Assembly: GCA_003116995.1 (NCBI GenBank)
Contig: BDSL01000115.1
Span: forward strand, 62,001-126,000
Length of the DNA: 64,000 nt
Direction of reading: 5' to 3'
From: Yamagishiella unicocca
Taxonomy: Eukaryota; Chlorophyta; Chlorophyceae; Chlamydomonadales; Volvocaceae
Shown: positions 1 through 11,223 of the stretch, in pieces
Layout: the number at the start of each line of letters is the position of its first letter
How positions within the stretch are numbered: the first letter of the stretch is position 1
The notes under the pieces: model-generated
The model's database searches: none
What the model saw: only the letters and a program-made list of their open reading frames with translations
What the model was told of the DNA's origin: nothing
Translations under genes and position numbers: made by a program

Positions 1-158
1 CCAACGCTGCACACTAGCAGTGCACCGAAACAGTGAGGTTCATTGCCTGCCCTCACCAGTACTGTCTAGGTGTCTGTCTGCGGTGGCGCCGTGCATGCCC
101 CTTATCCTTGGGTGTCACATTACAAGCCCCCACCATCTCTCCACTCGTGCGTCCTGTG
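1..158. other. Left flank, no recognisable feature
   Basis: This stretch precedes the point where similarity to the 5.8-kb unit begins (around the GGTATCCAGGAACGAAGG motif at 159). I see no coding signal, RNA or repeat in it. Confidence 0.5.
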
Positions 159-1835
159 GTATCCAGGAACGAAGGAGCGCAGGGCGAAGGCGGTGGGAAG
201 CAGCAGGGACCTAGCGGCCGCGAAGGCGCTGAAGGCGGGGCCGCGACACGGGTGGGCTCAAAGCAGGGCCGGTGCATAGCACTTCCCGAGGAGGAGGAAG
301 CAGGACCCAGTCCGTAAGAAGCAGGCGTTGGAGGCCGAAGGCGAGGGGCCTGACCGGCACGGCGCTGTTGCTGAAGTTGCTGAGGGGGGCAGGGCAACGT
401 TGGTGGCAGCGGGGATGGCGTAGAAACCGACGTGGATAGGATAGCTGGCGCATTGGCTTCGGACACTTAGGGGGCGCATGCTGGAGCACTAGGATGGACG
501 ACCGACAAACCTTCGCAGGCGGCACTTCATCGGTGATTGAGAGGACGGACTCAAACAAAAGTGCGGTAACGTGCAGCGCGTAAGACGGAGGAACTGGTTG
601 GCGGAATAATCGGACGCGATGAGGCGAGATGCGACGTAGCCCATCGCAGTCTCCGTCCCAGCCCGGATCCCAATTGGTATCGTGGGGACGTGGTATGTTA
701 CCAAGCGGCACCAGCGAGCTTGAAGAGGGTGAGGCGCGGCCGAGTGCTGGTGGCGGAGTCAATGGTCGGGGGGCACTGGGGCCCGGCGGCGTGGCCAGGT
801 GACGGCGATGAGCGGCCATTTTGTCATGGCGGCCGAGAGGGTCGAAGTGCGACGACGGTAACGGGAGGAGCAGCGTGATGGCACAAGACGTGCACCGCCT
901 CATCGTTGTTTCGCGTTCGTCCGTGCGCTGCAAGGTGGTCGGTCGCGACCCTGTCGCTACAACACCTGCACACCGCCGGTCTAGCCTTTATTTGGGAATC
1001 TGTGTTTCCATGACATTTATTTTACAATGTATCCATGGCGACGAGCGAGCCCGTTAGTGCGCGTCGAACCAGATTTCCTAACGCTCCTCCGTTGGGACTC
1101 CCAACAGCAGGTTTGGGAGAGCGTAAGGCAGCCACGGGATGCATGAGGTCAACAATGCTTCAGGTTTATTTGCGTAGGCGGAATGGACAGTCTTCCTTGC
1201 AGTGTTTTCGGTATGGTAATAATGTCTTTCATTGCCGAGTGAGTGAGAGCCACCCTGCTGGTTGTTGTAACGGTTGCTGGTGGTGTGAGGCGCCCCATAA
1301 AACGAAAGATCGCCATTTCCCTTGCAGCTTTCGGTGTTATCTGACTGCTAGGTTGACGAAGGTTGTATACAACGTATACACGTGTACACGTCCCAGCTTC
1401 CGGGTGGTCGCCGTTGCCGCTGTGTGTGCTCTGGACCCTCCTTCGGGTTTTCGGTGGTCTCGCCTGGATGGGCCTTTTGTTCCCTGTGTGTCTCCGTCAG
1501 TGTCCGGCAATGTGTCCGATAGCGCTACCTTCGGGTCCGGAGCCCACTGTAACATGTAGTTGTTACTTATGGTGTGTCTTGGTCCCGCGACTGATGAGGG
1601 GTCGCATTAGGTCCCTGTCGGGCGGTTCTCTGTGTTCTCCTCGTTTCCCTCCTCGGTTTGTTTGGGTGTTAACTGGCCTCGGATCTCAAGTGGAAGGTTA
1701 TTGTTCGGCTTGCAGTAACGTTCTGCTGTTCCTTGCGGGACGAGGGTTTGCTTTGGCTGCAGTTGGCGTGTTGGGCCATCTGGGCTACTGCCCCCTGGGT
1801 GGTTATTGCCGCCGTTCGGAGTTCTTGGTGGTACC
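159..1835 (+). repeat. Old, isolated fragment of the 5.8-kb unit (segment A)
   Basis: This stretch aligns without large rearrangement to 18,207-20,295 in the macrosatellite, except that the 417-bp TIR element of the array units is absent here (empty site near 1,786-1,800). It carries many more substitutions than the array units show among themselves, so it is an older or less homogenised copy. It contains an open frame starting in a favourable context at 1,035 that is Cys/Trp-rich around residues 50-90 and is conserved with changes in the array (19,100-19,522), but it matches no family I recognise. Similarity stops after GTTCGGAGT, the same place where the array units switch to their segment B. 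Confidence 0.85.
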
Positions 1836-3061
1836 TCGGTCGTATCTCGGTCTTTTTCGCCTTGTGTATCTGGAACCCAGCGTTACAGTTGCTGCTACTA
1901 ATACTGTTGTTCCGAAAACAGTGCACCGATCGTTCTTGGCTGGGCCTAAAAGCACGATGTCGGGCGGTAAGCTCATGTTGCTGGTGAGAGCTATCTTCGT
2001 ACTAATGACGCTAACCAGACTCGCAATGGGTCAGGAAGCGATCAGCGTTCCCACTAACGCCCAGTCCCCCACGGTATTACGATATACGAAGTCAGACATC
2101 TAATTCGGACGTAGTTTACTTTGGGCGGTTGCAGCACGCATCTCCAAACGTGTGTCCGAAACGTCTTCCTAATCGGCTTCCCTAGTCACTGCCGACCCAC
2201 GGGTTTTCCTTACATATCCATCCTAGGTCCGAGCTTCGGCTGTGTCTGAAATATGTTCTTAAGGTTCTGCTGGGGCTCCTGTACGACAACTCACACAACC
2301 AATGGGACCGGCCTACTGCCGCAGCAGGTCAGCCTTTCCCGTCGAGCTGCTCTGCCTTCCCCTCCCCGATTCCCCCCCCCCATTTTTAAATGTGGCTTGC
2401 GCCGAGCTCATTCCTCAGTCGCCGGCTGTGACATTGCACACACCGGCGCCAGTGGCGGCCAGGCCCCCAGCTTCCAGGTATCACCACCACCACCGGATCT
2501 CCGGTCCTTCCTTTGACTTGTTCAGTGGTCGGCGTACGTACCACCCGATGGCCATAACTTACGGGCTGGGGCACACTGTAACAATGCTCCTACTACTACG
2601 ACTACCACTACCACTACTTCGACTGCTACTACCGGTGTCAGCGCCGGGCCAGGCCGGGCTCCACGTGCGGTGGCGCAAGCCAGAAACCGGCAACTGCTCA
2701 GATGTCTGCTGCACGCATAAGCAAACGGAATTAACGGGCAGACACCAAGTACACATTCCAATTTGCCAGCGGGACCGTCCATTTGGGGGGCCACACTCGA
2801 CCCTCCAATGCTGGTGATGTGCGTGGTCAAGAGCCACCGTGCCACTGTGCCCACGACCTCTCCCCCCATGACGACAGAACCACCAGCGCCCGTGCAGGAC
2901 ACCGGCCATGCAAGTGCACAACCAACAGTGCCAACTCGGTCAGTCCCATCGTTGCGTCCTCCTAGCTAGCCGCCCGCCGCGCCACCGCCTCCTAGCCGCG
3001 GGTCGCTCCAGAAGCCAGTGATCGTTTATCATACACAGACTGGCGCGATGGAGGGCCGGGG
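1836..3061. other. Single-copy spacer with unresolved open frames
   Basis: No similarity to the arrays is visible here. A 246-codon plus-strand frame (1,363-2,103) runs out of the repeat fragment into this spacer. A second frame at 1,733-1,987 is strikingly hydrophobic and Trp-rich, like membrane segments. From about 2,300 to 2,960 there are proline/threonine-rich frames on the plus strand. None has a recognisable domain or a clear gene structure, so I do not call a gene. Confidence 0.4.
2583..2634 (+). repeat. Imperfect CTA/CCA trinucleotide microsatellite
   Basis: About 17 consecutive triplets are of the form CTA, CCA or CGA with few interruptions. On the minus strand this gives a long valine run in one frame, a by-product of the repeat. 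Confidence 0.75.
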
Positions 3062-3664
3062 GTTGTGAGGAAAGCCTGTGTAGGGAGGGGGAGCGGGCGC
3101 GAACGGAGGGCAGTAACGAGTGACAGGGTTACAAGGACCGGCCACAGCTAGGTGCTTACAGCTCAGCAATCACAGCTATCTAGGGGAGGCGCCGCTGAAC
3201 CGCGGGTGGGAGCCGGGGGCTGGCGCCGTACTCGCCGGCAGCTCTGCTACTGGCTGACTTGCTGACATTATCGCTCACGATGGTTCGACTGCTGCTGAGA
3301 TGTACGTTAGAGCCGACTTGCTGTAAACAGCAGCTGACAATGAGCTGACTGCTAGCTTGCTAAAAACAAGGATTAAGCGAAGGATAGGGTTGCGCCTGGT
3401 CGCCGTCTCGGCACCCAAGTCCCGGCGGCCCCAGTCGCGAAGACATCGCAACATACAGCACCTGTCCGCGCTGACACGCACACACACGCGTTTCCCGAAT
3501 CCCTAAACTGGAAGTGCCGCCGTCCGAGATGCTTTTCTCTCCACGTAGTTTTGCGGCTTAGCGCTAATCACCCATACGCACGTGCCCGATCGACTCCCGT
3601 CCCGTGCACCAGCCATCACCTACCGGAGCGGCAGCAGAGCCTCGAGGTATCGACTCGTGCTGCC

Positions 3665-3709
3665 CCGCATCGCCTTGGCCCGCATCGCCTTGGCCCGCAT
3701 CGCCTTGGC
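3665..3709 (+). repeat. 15-bp minisatellite, 3 copies (satellite copy 1)
   Basis: Three tandem copies of CCGCATCGCCTTGGC. The equivalent sites are 4,961-4,990 (2 copies), 6,241-6,270 (2 copies) and 7,525-7,569 (3 copies). Confidence 0.9.
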
Positions 3710-4960
3710 CGATGGTAGATCTCGTTGTCGTACGCAGGTCTCGTAGTCGTACGTAGATGATGACGTAGGGTGGGCGGGCTCGGGCGATGCAGGGCGGGCG
3801 CGGGGAAGGGGTGCAAAACACCCCCTCGCCGGGGTTGGACGGAGGAGGTGGGTGCATGTAGCAGTAGTTAGTGGCGGTTCATCTTAGCGACGGTGGTCGC
3901 ATATAGGCGCGAGGGTCGGGCGACAAATGTAAATAAAGCAGGGTATACAGGTGACGACGACAGCAGTGGTAGGTTCTACGTGGCTAGAGTCGGAGGGGCC
4001 GGGACAACGGGCGGGGCAAGACGTCCGCTGCACCGAAGGCTGGATTATCGCGGCTGTGAGGAAGCAGGCTAGCTGCTGAAGACAACCGGCTGCAAACATA
4101 CGGCTGGCTGGCTGGACGTACGCTGAAGGGCTGGCTGAGCGGTGCAGCAGACATCTTGCCCCACCCGATCCTCCACGACACCCGCGCGAGGTGCGAGCGA
4201 GTCAGAGCGCGAATCGGAATGCCAACATTGTGGAAGGGTCTTCCAGATGTCGTGCATGTTGCAAGTCGTGTCGAACATTGCAAACTGCGCACGACGTACT
4301 GATGCAACAAGTCAGGAATGCGAAAACTCACCTCCGGCGGACGGACGGGATGGCACCGTTGTGAGGAAAGCCTGTGTAGGGAGGGGGAGCGGGCGCGAAC
4401 GGAGGGCAGTAACGAGTGACAGGGTTACAAGGACCGGCCACAGCTAGGTGCTTACAGCTCAGCAATCACAGCTATCTAGGGGAGGCGCCGCTGAACCGCG
4501 GGTGGGAGCCGGGGGCTGGCGCCGTACTCGCCGCCGGCAGCTCTGCTACTGGCTGACTTGCTGACATTATCGCTCACGATGGTTCGACTGCTGCTGAGAT
4601 GTACGTTAGAGCCGACTTGCTGTAAACAGCAGCTGACAATGAGCTGACTGCTAGCTTGCTAAAAACAAGGATTAAGCGAAGGATAGGGTTGCGCCTGGTC
4701 GCCGTCTCGGCACCCAAGTCCCGGCGGCCCCAGTCGCGAAGACATCGCAACATACAGCACCTGTCCGCGCTGACACGCACAACCACGCGTTTCCCGAATC
4801 CCTAAACTGGAAGTGCCGCCGTCCGAGATGCTTTTCTCTCCACGTAGTTTTGCGGCTTAGCGCTAATCACCCATACGCACGTGCCCGATCGACTCCCGTC
4901 CCGTGCACCAGCCATCACCTACCGGAGCGGCAGCAGAGCGAGGTATCGACTCGTGCTGCC

Positions 4961-4990
4961 CCGCATCGCCTTGGCCCGCATCGCCTTGGC
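4961..4990 (+). repeat. 15-bp minisatellite, 2 copies (satellite copy 2)
   Basis: Two tandem copies of CCGCATCGCCTTGGC inside the second 1.28-kb unit. Confidence 0.9.
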
Positions 4991-6240
4991 CGATGGTAGA
5001 TCTCGTAGTCGTACGCAGGTCTCGTAGTCGTACGTAGATGATGACGTAGGGTGGGCGGGCTCGGGCGATGCAGGGCGGGCGCGGGGAAGGGGTGCAAAAC
5101 ACCCCCTCGCCGGGGTTGGACGGAGGAGGTGGGTGCATGTAGCAGTAGTTAGTGGCGGTTCATCTTAGCGACGGTGGTCGCATATAGGCGCGAGGGTCGG
5201 GCGACAAATGTAAATAAAGCAGGGTATACAGGTGACGACGACAGCAGTGGTAGGTTCTACGTGGCTAGAGTCGGAGGGGCCGGGACAACGGGCGGGGCAA
5301 GACGTCCGCTGCACCGAAGGCTGGATTATCGCGGCTGTGAGGAAGCAGGCTGCTGCTGAAGACAACCGGCTGCAAACATACGGCTGGCTGGCTGGACGTA
5401 CGCTGAAGGGCTGGCTGAGCGGTGCAGCAGACATCTTGCCCCACCCGATCCTCCACGACACCCGCGCGAGGTGCGAGCGAGTCAGAGCGCGAATCGGAAT
5501 GCCAACATTGTGGAAGGGTCTTCCAGATGTCGTGCATGTTGCAAGTCGTGTCGAACATTGCAAACTGCGCACGACGTACTGATGCAACAAGTCAGGAATG
5601 CGAAAACTCACCTCCGGCGGACGGACGGGATGGCACCGTTGTGAGGAAAGCCTGTGTAGGGAGGGGGAGCGGGCGCGAACGGAGGGCAGTAACGAGTGAC
5701 AGGGTTACAAGGACCGGCCACAGCTAGGTGCTTACAGCTCAGCAATCACAGCTATCTAGGGGAGGCGCCGCTGAACCGCGGGTGGGAGCCGGGGGCTGGC
5801 GCCGTACTCGCCGCCGGCAGCTCTGCTACTGGCTGACTTGCTGACATTATCGCTCACGATGGTTCGACTGCTGCTGAGATGTACGTTAGAGCCGACTGGC
5901 TGTAAACAGCAGCTGACAATGAGCTGACTGCTAGCTTGCTAAAAACAAGGATTAAGCGAAGGATAGGGTTGCGCCTGGTCGCCGTCTCGGCACCCAAGTC
6001 CCGGCGGCCCCAGTCGCGAAGACATCGCAACATACAGCACCTGTCCGCGCTGACACGCACAACCACGCGTTTCCCGAATCCCTAAACTGGAAGTGCCGCC
6101 GTCCGAGATGCTTTTCTCTCCACGTAGTTTTGCGGCTTAGCGCTAATCACCCATACGCACGTGCCCGATCGACTCCCGTCCCGTGCACCAGCCATCACCT
6201 ACCGGAGCGGCAGCAGAGCGAGGTATCGACTCGTGCTGCC

Positions 6241-6270
6241 CCGCATCGCCTTGGCCCGCATCGCCTTGGC
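6241..6270 (+). repeat. 15-bp minisatellite, 2 copies (satellite copy 3)
   Basis: Two tandem copies of CCGCATCGCCTTGGC inside the third 1.28-kb unit. Confidence 0.9.
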
Positions 6271-7524
6271 CGATGGTAGATCTCGTAGTCGTACGCAGGT
6301 CTCGTAGTCGTACGTAGATGATGACGTAGGGTGGGCGGGCTCGGGCGATGCAGGGCGGGCGCGGGGAAGGGGTGCAAAACACCCCCTCGCCGGGGTTGGA
6401 CGGAGGAGGTGGGTGCATGTAGCAGTAGTTAGTGGCGGTTCATCTTAGCGACGGTGGTCGCATATAGGCGCGAGGGTCGGGCGACAAATGTAAATAAAGC
6501 AGGGTATACAGGTGACGACGACAGCAGTGGTAGGTTCTACGTGGCTAGAGTCGGAGGGGCCGGGACAACGGGCGGGGCAAGACGTCCGCTGCACCGAAGG
6601 CTGGATTATCGCGGCTGTGAGGAAGCAGGCTAGCTGCTGAAGACAACCGGCTGCAAACATACGGCTGGCTGGCTGGACGTACGCTGAAGGGCTGGCTGAG
6701 CGGTGCAGCAGACATCTTGCCCCACCCGATCCTCCACGACACCCGCGCGAGGTGCGAGCGAGTCAGAGCGCGAATCGGAATGCCAACATTGTGGAAGGGT
6801 CTTCCAGATGTCGTGCATGTTGCAAGTCGTGTCGAACATTGCAAACTGCGCACGACGTACTGATGCAACAAGTCAGGAATGCGAAAACTCACCTCCGGCG
6901 GACGGACGGGATGGCACCGTTGTGAGGAAAGCCTGTGTAGGGAGGGGGAGCGGGCGCGAACGGAGGGCAGTAACGAGTGACAGGGTTACAAGGACCGGCC
7001 ACAGCTAGGTGCTTACAGCTCAGCAATCACAGCTATCTAGGGGAGGCGCCGCTGAACCGCGGGTGGGAGCCGGGGGCTGGCGCCGTACTCGCCGCCGGCA
7101 GCTCTGCTACTGGCTGACTTGCTGACATTATCGCTCACGATGGTTCGACTGCTGCTGAGATGTACGTTAGAGCCGACTTGCTGTAAACAGCAGCTGACAA
7201 TGAGCTGACTGCTAGCTTGCTAAAAACAAGGATTAAGCGAAGGATAGGGTTGCGCCTGGTCGCCGTCTCGGCACCCAAGTCCCGGCGGCCCCAGTCGCGA
7301 AGACATCGCAACATACAGCACCTGTCCGCGCTGACACGCACAACCACGCGTTTCCCGAATCCCTAAACTGGAAGTGCCGCCGTCCGAGATGCTTTTCTCT
7401 CCACGTAGTTTTGCGGCTTAGCGCTAATCACCCATACGCACGTGCCCGATCGACTCCCGTCCCGTGCACCAGCCATCACCTACCGGAGCGGCAGCAGAGC
7501 CTCGAGGTATCGACTCGTGCTGCC

Positions 7525-7569
7525 CCGCATCGCCTTGGCCCGCATCGCCTTGGCCCGCATCGCCTTGGC
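7525..7569 (+). repeat. 15-bp minisatellite, 3 copies (satellite copy 4)
   Basis: Three tandem copies of CCGCATCGCCTTGGC inside the fourth 1.28-kb unit, matching the state of copy 1 rather than its neighbour copy 3. Confidence 0.9.
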
Positions 7570-8151
7570 CGATGGTAGATCTCGTAGTCGTACGCAGGTC
7601 TCGTAGTCGTACGTAGATGATGACGTAGGGTGGGCGGGCTCGGGCGATGCAGGGCGGGCGCGGGGAAGGGGTGCAAAACACCCCCCCGCCGGGGTTGGAC
7701 GGAGGAGGTGGGTGCATGTAGCAGTAGTTAGTGGCGGTTCATCTTAGCGACGGTGGTCGCATATAGGCGCGAGGGTCGGGCGACAAATGTAAATAAAGCA
7801 GGGTATACAGGTGACGACGACAGCAGTGGTAGGTTCTACGTGGCTAGAGTCGGAGGGGCCGGGACAACGGGCGGGGCAAGACGTCCGCTGCACCGAAGGC
7901 TGGATTATCGCGGCTGTGAGGAAGCAGGCTGCTGCTGAAGACAACCGGCTGCAAACATACGGCTGGCTGGCTGGACGTACGCTGAAGGGCTGGCTGAGCG
8001 GTGCAGCAGACATCTTGCCCCACCCGATCCTCCACGACACCCGCGCGAGGTGCGAGCGAGTCAGAGCGCGAATCGGAATGCCAACATTGTGGAAGGGTCT
8101 TCCAGATGTCGTGCATGTTGCAAGTCGTGTCGAACATTGCAAACTGCGCAC

Positions 8152-8238
8152 GGCGTGGCCACGGCATGGCCATGTATGGCCATGACGACCATGTACGGCA
8201 ATTGGTTTATATTATCTTGTCACCTACCTCAACACACA
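8152..8238 (+). other. 87-bp insertion in the fourth 1.28-kb copy
   Basis: The satellite sequence breaks after GCGCACG and resumes at ACTGATGCAACAAG. The inserted segment is unlike the other copies and contains several GGCCATG/CATGGCC palindromic words followed by an AT-rich stretch. No clear target-site duplication is visible. Confidence 0.7.
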
Positions 8239-8278
8239 ACTGATGCAACAAGACAGGAATGCGAAAACTCACCTCCGG

Positions 8279-11223
8279 AAGGAGTGCGCCGCTGCCGTAC
8301 GCCACATGGGATCCTACGGGAGGAAGCGGGAACACGGCGGGGGAGGGTAGGGGAGCGAAAGAACGACTCAGCACCCGAGTACCAGGAGCGAGGAAAATGC
8401 GACGCGGCGGGTAACAAATGAAACACAAGGAAGCACATCACGGACGACCAGCCGATGGTGAAGCGACGGCCAGGTAGGCGAGCCTCCCAGACGGCTGCTG
8501 GCGGCACTCTGAGTGCGCCGCTGCCGTACGCCACATGGGGTCCTACGGGAGGAAGGGTAGGGGGAACACGGCGGGGTAGGGGAGGCAGGGAAGCGAAAGA
8601 ACGACTCAGCACCCGAGTACCAGGAGCGAGGAAAATGCGACGCGGCGGGTAACAAATGAAACACAAGGAAGCACATCACGGACGACCAGCCGATGGTGAA
8701 GCGACGGCCAGGTAGGCGAGCCTCCCAGACGGCTGCTGGCGGCACTCTGAGTGCGCCGCTGCCGTACGCCACATGGGATCCTACGGGAGGAAGGATAGGG
8801 GGAACACGGCGGGGGAGGGGAGGCAGGGAAGCGAAAGAACGACTCAGCACCCGAATACCAGGAGCGAGAAAAATGCGACGCGGCGGGTAACAAATGAAAC
8901 ACAAGGAAGCACATCACGGACGACCAGCCGATGGTGAAGCCACGGCCAGGTAGGCGAGCCTCCCAGACGGCTGCTGGCGGCACTCACGCATGAGTGCGCC
9001 GCTGCCGTACGCCACATGGGATCCTACGGGAGGAAGGGTAGGGGGAACACGGCAGGGGAGGGGAGGCAGGGAAGCGAAAGAACGACTCAGCACCCGAGTA
9101 CCAGGAGCGAGGAAAATGCGAAGCGGCGGGTAACAAATGAAACACAAGGAAGCACATCACGGACGACTAGCCGATGGTGAAGCGACGGCCAGGTAGGCGA
9201 GCCTCCCAGACGGCTGCTGGCGGCACTCTGAGTGCGCCGCTGCCGTACGCCACATGGGATCCTACGGGAGGAAGGATAGGGGGAACACGGCGGGGGAGGG
9301 GAGGCAGGGAAGCGAAAGAACGACTCAGCACCCGAATACCAGGAGCGAGAAAAATGCGACGCGGCGGGTAACAAATGAAACACAAGGAAGCACATCACGG
9401 ACGACCAGCCGATGGTGAAGCCACGGCCAGGTAGGCGAGCCTCCCAGACGGCTGCTGGCGGCACTCACGCATGAGTGCGCCGCTGCCGTACGCCACATGG
9501 GATCCTACGGGAGGAAGGGTAGGGGGAACACGGCAGGGGAGGGGAGGCAGGGAAGCGAAAGAACGACTCAGCACCCGAGTACCAGGAGCGAGGAAAATGC
9601 GAAGCGGCGGGTAACAAATGAAACACAAGGAAGCACATCACGGACGACTAGCCGATGGTGAAGCGACGGCCAGGTAGGCGAGCCTCCCAGACGGCTGCTG
9701 GCGGCACTCTGAGTGCGCCGCTGCCGTACGCCACATGGGATCCTACGGGAGGAAGGATAGGGGGAACACGGCGGGGGAGGGGAGGCAGGGAAGCGAAAGA
9801 ACGACTCAGCACCCGAATACCAGGAGCGAGAAAAATGCGACGCGGCGGGTAACAAATGAAACACAAGGAAGCACATCACGGACGACCAGCCGATGGTGAA
9901 GCCACGGCCAGGTAGGCGAGCCTCCCAGACGGCTGCTGGCGGCACTCACGCATGAGTGCGCCGCTGCCGTACGCCACATGGGATCCTACGGGAGGAAGGG
10001 TAGGGGGAACACGGCAGGGGAGGGGAGGCAGGGAAGCGAAAGAACGACTCAGCACCCGAGTACCAGGAGCGAGGAAAATGCGAAGCGGCGGGTAACAAAT
10101 GAAACACAAGGAAGCACATCACGGACGACTAGCCGATGGTGAAGCGACGGCCAGGTAGGCGAGCCTCCCAGACGGCTGCTGGAGGCACTCTGAGTGCGCC
10201 GCTGCCGTACGCCACATGGGATCCTACGGGAGGAAGGATAGGGGGAACACGGCGGGGGAGGGGAGGCAGGGAAGCGAAAGAACGACTCAGCACCCGAATA
10301 CCAGGAGCGAGAAAAATGCGACGCGGCGGGTAACAAATGAAACACAAGGAAGCACATCACGGACGACCAGCCGATGGTGAAGCCACGGCCAGGTAGGCGA
10401 GCCTCCCAGACGGCTGCTGGCGGCACTCACGCATGAGTGCGCCGCTGCCGTACGCCACATGGGATCCTACGGGAGGAAGGGTAGGGGGAACACGGCAGGG
10501 GAGGGGAGGCAGGGAAGCGAAAGAACGACTCAGCACCCGAGTACCAGGAGCGAGGAAAATGCGAAGCGGCGGGTAACAAATGAAACACAAGGAAGCACAT
10601 CACGGACGACTAGCCGATGGTGAAGCGACGGCCAGGTAGGCGAGCCTCCCAGACGGCTGCTGGCGGCACTCTGAGTGCGCCGCTGCCGTACGCCACATGG
10701 GATCCTACGGGAGGAAGGATAGGGGGAACACGGCGGGGGAGGGGAGGCAGGGAAGCGAAAGAACGACTCAGCACCCGAATACCAGGAGCGAGAAAAATGC
10801 GACGCGGCGGGTAACAAATGAAACACAAGGAAGCACATCACGGACGACCAGCCGATGGTGAAGCCACGGCCAGGTAGGCGAGCCTCCCAGACGGCTGCTG
10901 GCGGCACTCACGCATGAGTGCGCCGCTGCCGTACGCCACATGGGATCCTACGGGAGGAAGGGTAGGGGGAACACGGCAGGGGAGGGGAGGCAGGGAAGCG
11001 AAAGAACGACTCAGCACCCGAGTACCAGGAGCGAGGAAAATGCGAAGCGGCGGGTAACAAATGAAACACAAGGAAGCACATCACGGACGACTAGCCGATG
11101 GTGAAGCGACGGCCAGGTAGGCGAGCCTCCCAGACGGCTGCTGGCGGCACTCTGAGTGCGCCGCTGCCGTACGCCACATGGGATCCTACGGGAGGTAGGA
11201 AGGGGGAACACGGCTGGGGAGGG
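8279..11223 (+). repeat. 240-bp satellite with 481-bp higher-order repeat
   Basis: About twelve head-to-tail monomers of ~240 bp. Two monomer types alternate. One has GAAGCGACGG, CACTCTGAGTG, CGAATACC and GATAGGGGGA. The other has GAAGCCACGG, CACTCACGCATGAGTG, CGAGTACC, GCGAAGCGG and GACTAGCC. From 8,693 the AB dimer repeats exactly every 481 bp five times (8,693, 9,174, 9,655, 10,136 and 10,617). The only difference I see among dimers is one base at 10,183. The first monomers (8,279-8,692) and the last partial one (11,098-11,223) are more divergent, as expected at array edges. Recurrent open frames (65 codons plus, 125 codons minus) follow the repeat and are not called genes. Confidence 0.95.

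Larger units (their letters stand above)
3062..8278 (+). repeat. 1.28-kb satellite, four direct copies
   Basis: Copies begin at GTTGTGAGGAAAGC at 3,062, 4,358, 5,638 and 6,919, giving spacings of 1,296, 1,280 and 1,281. The fourth copy is interrupted at 8,152-8,238 and then ends at 8,278, where the 240-bp satellite starts. Differences between copies are few single-base changes, a 4-base indel (CTCG near 3,640 and 7,500) and copy number of an internal 15-bp repeat. Open frames recur on both strands in every copy (for example a 70-codon minus frame ending at 3,487, 4,786, 6,066 and 7,347) but have no domain and no bias I can call coding. I recognise no transposase, reverse transcriptase or telomere motif. 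Confidence 0.95.

Noticed and set aside
3661..3720. CRISPR-like array in the 15-bp repeats
   Set aside because: The repeats are directly adjacent with no spacers, in a eukaryotic satellite.
3121..8278. 1.28-kb satellite as a known Chlamydomonas subtelomeric repeat (Sultan/Suber type)
   Set aside because: The length does not fit the ~850-bp Sultan element as I recall it, no TTTTAGGG array is present, and I cannot compare sequences here.
8606..8983. Recurrent 125-codon minus-strand frames across the 240-bp satellite as genes
   Set aside because: They repeat exactly with the satellite period, have no domain, overlap frames of similar length on the other strand, and are explained by GC-rich stop-poor DNA.
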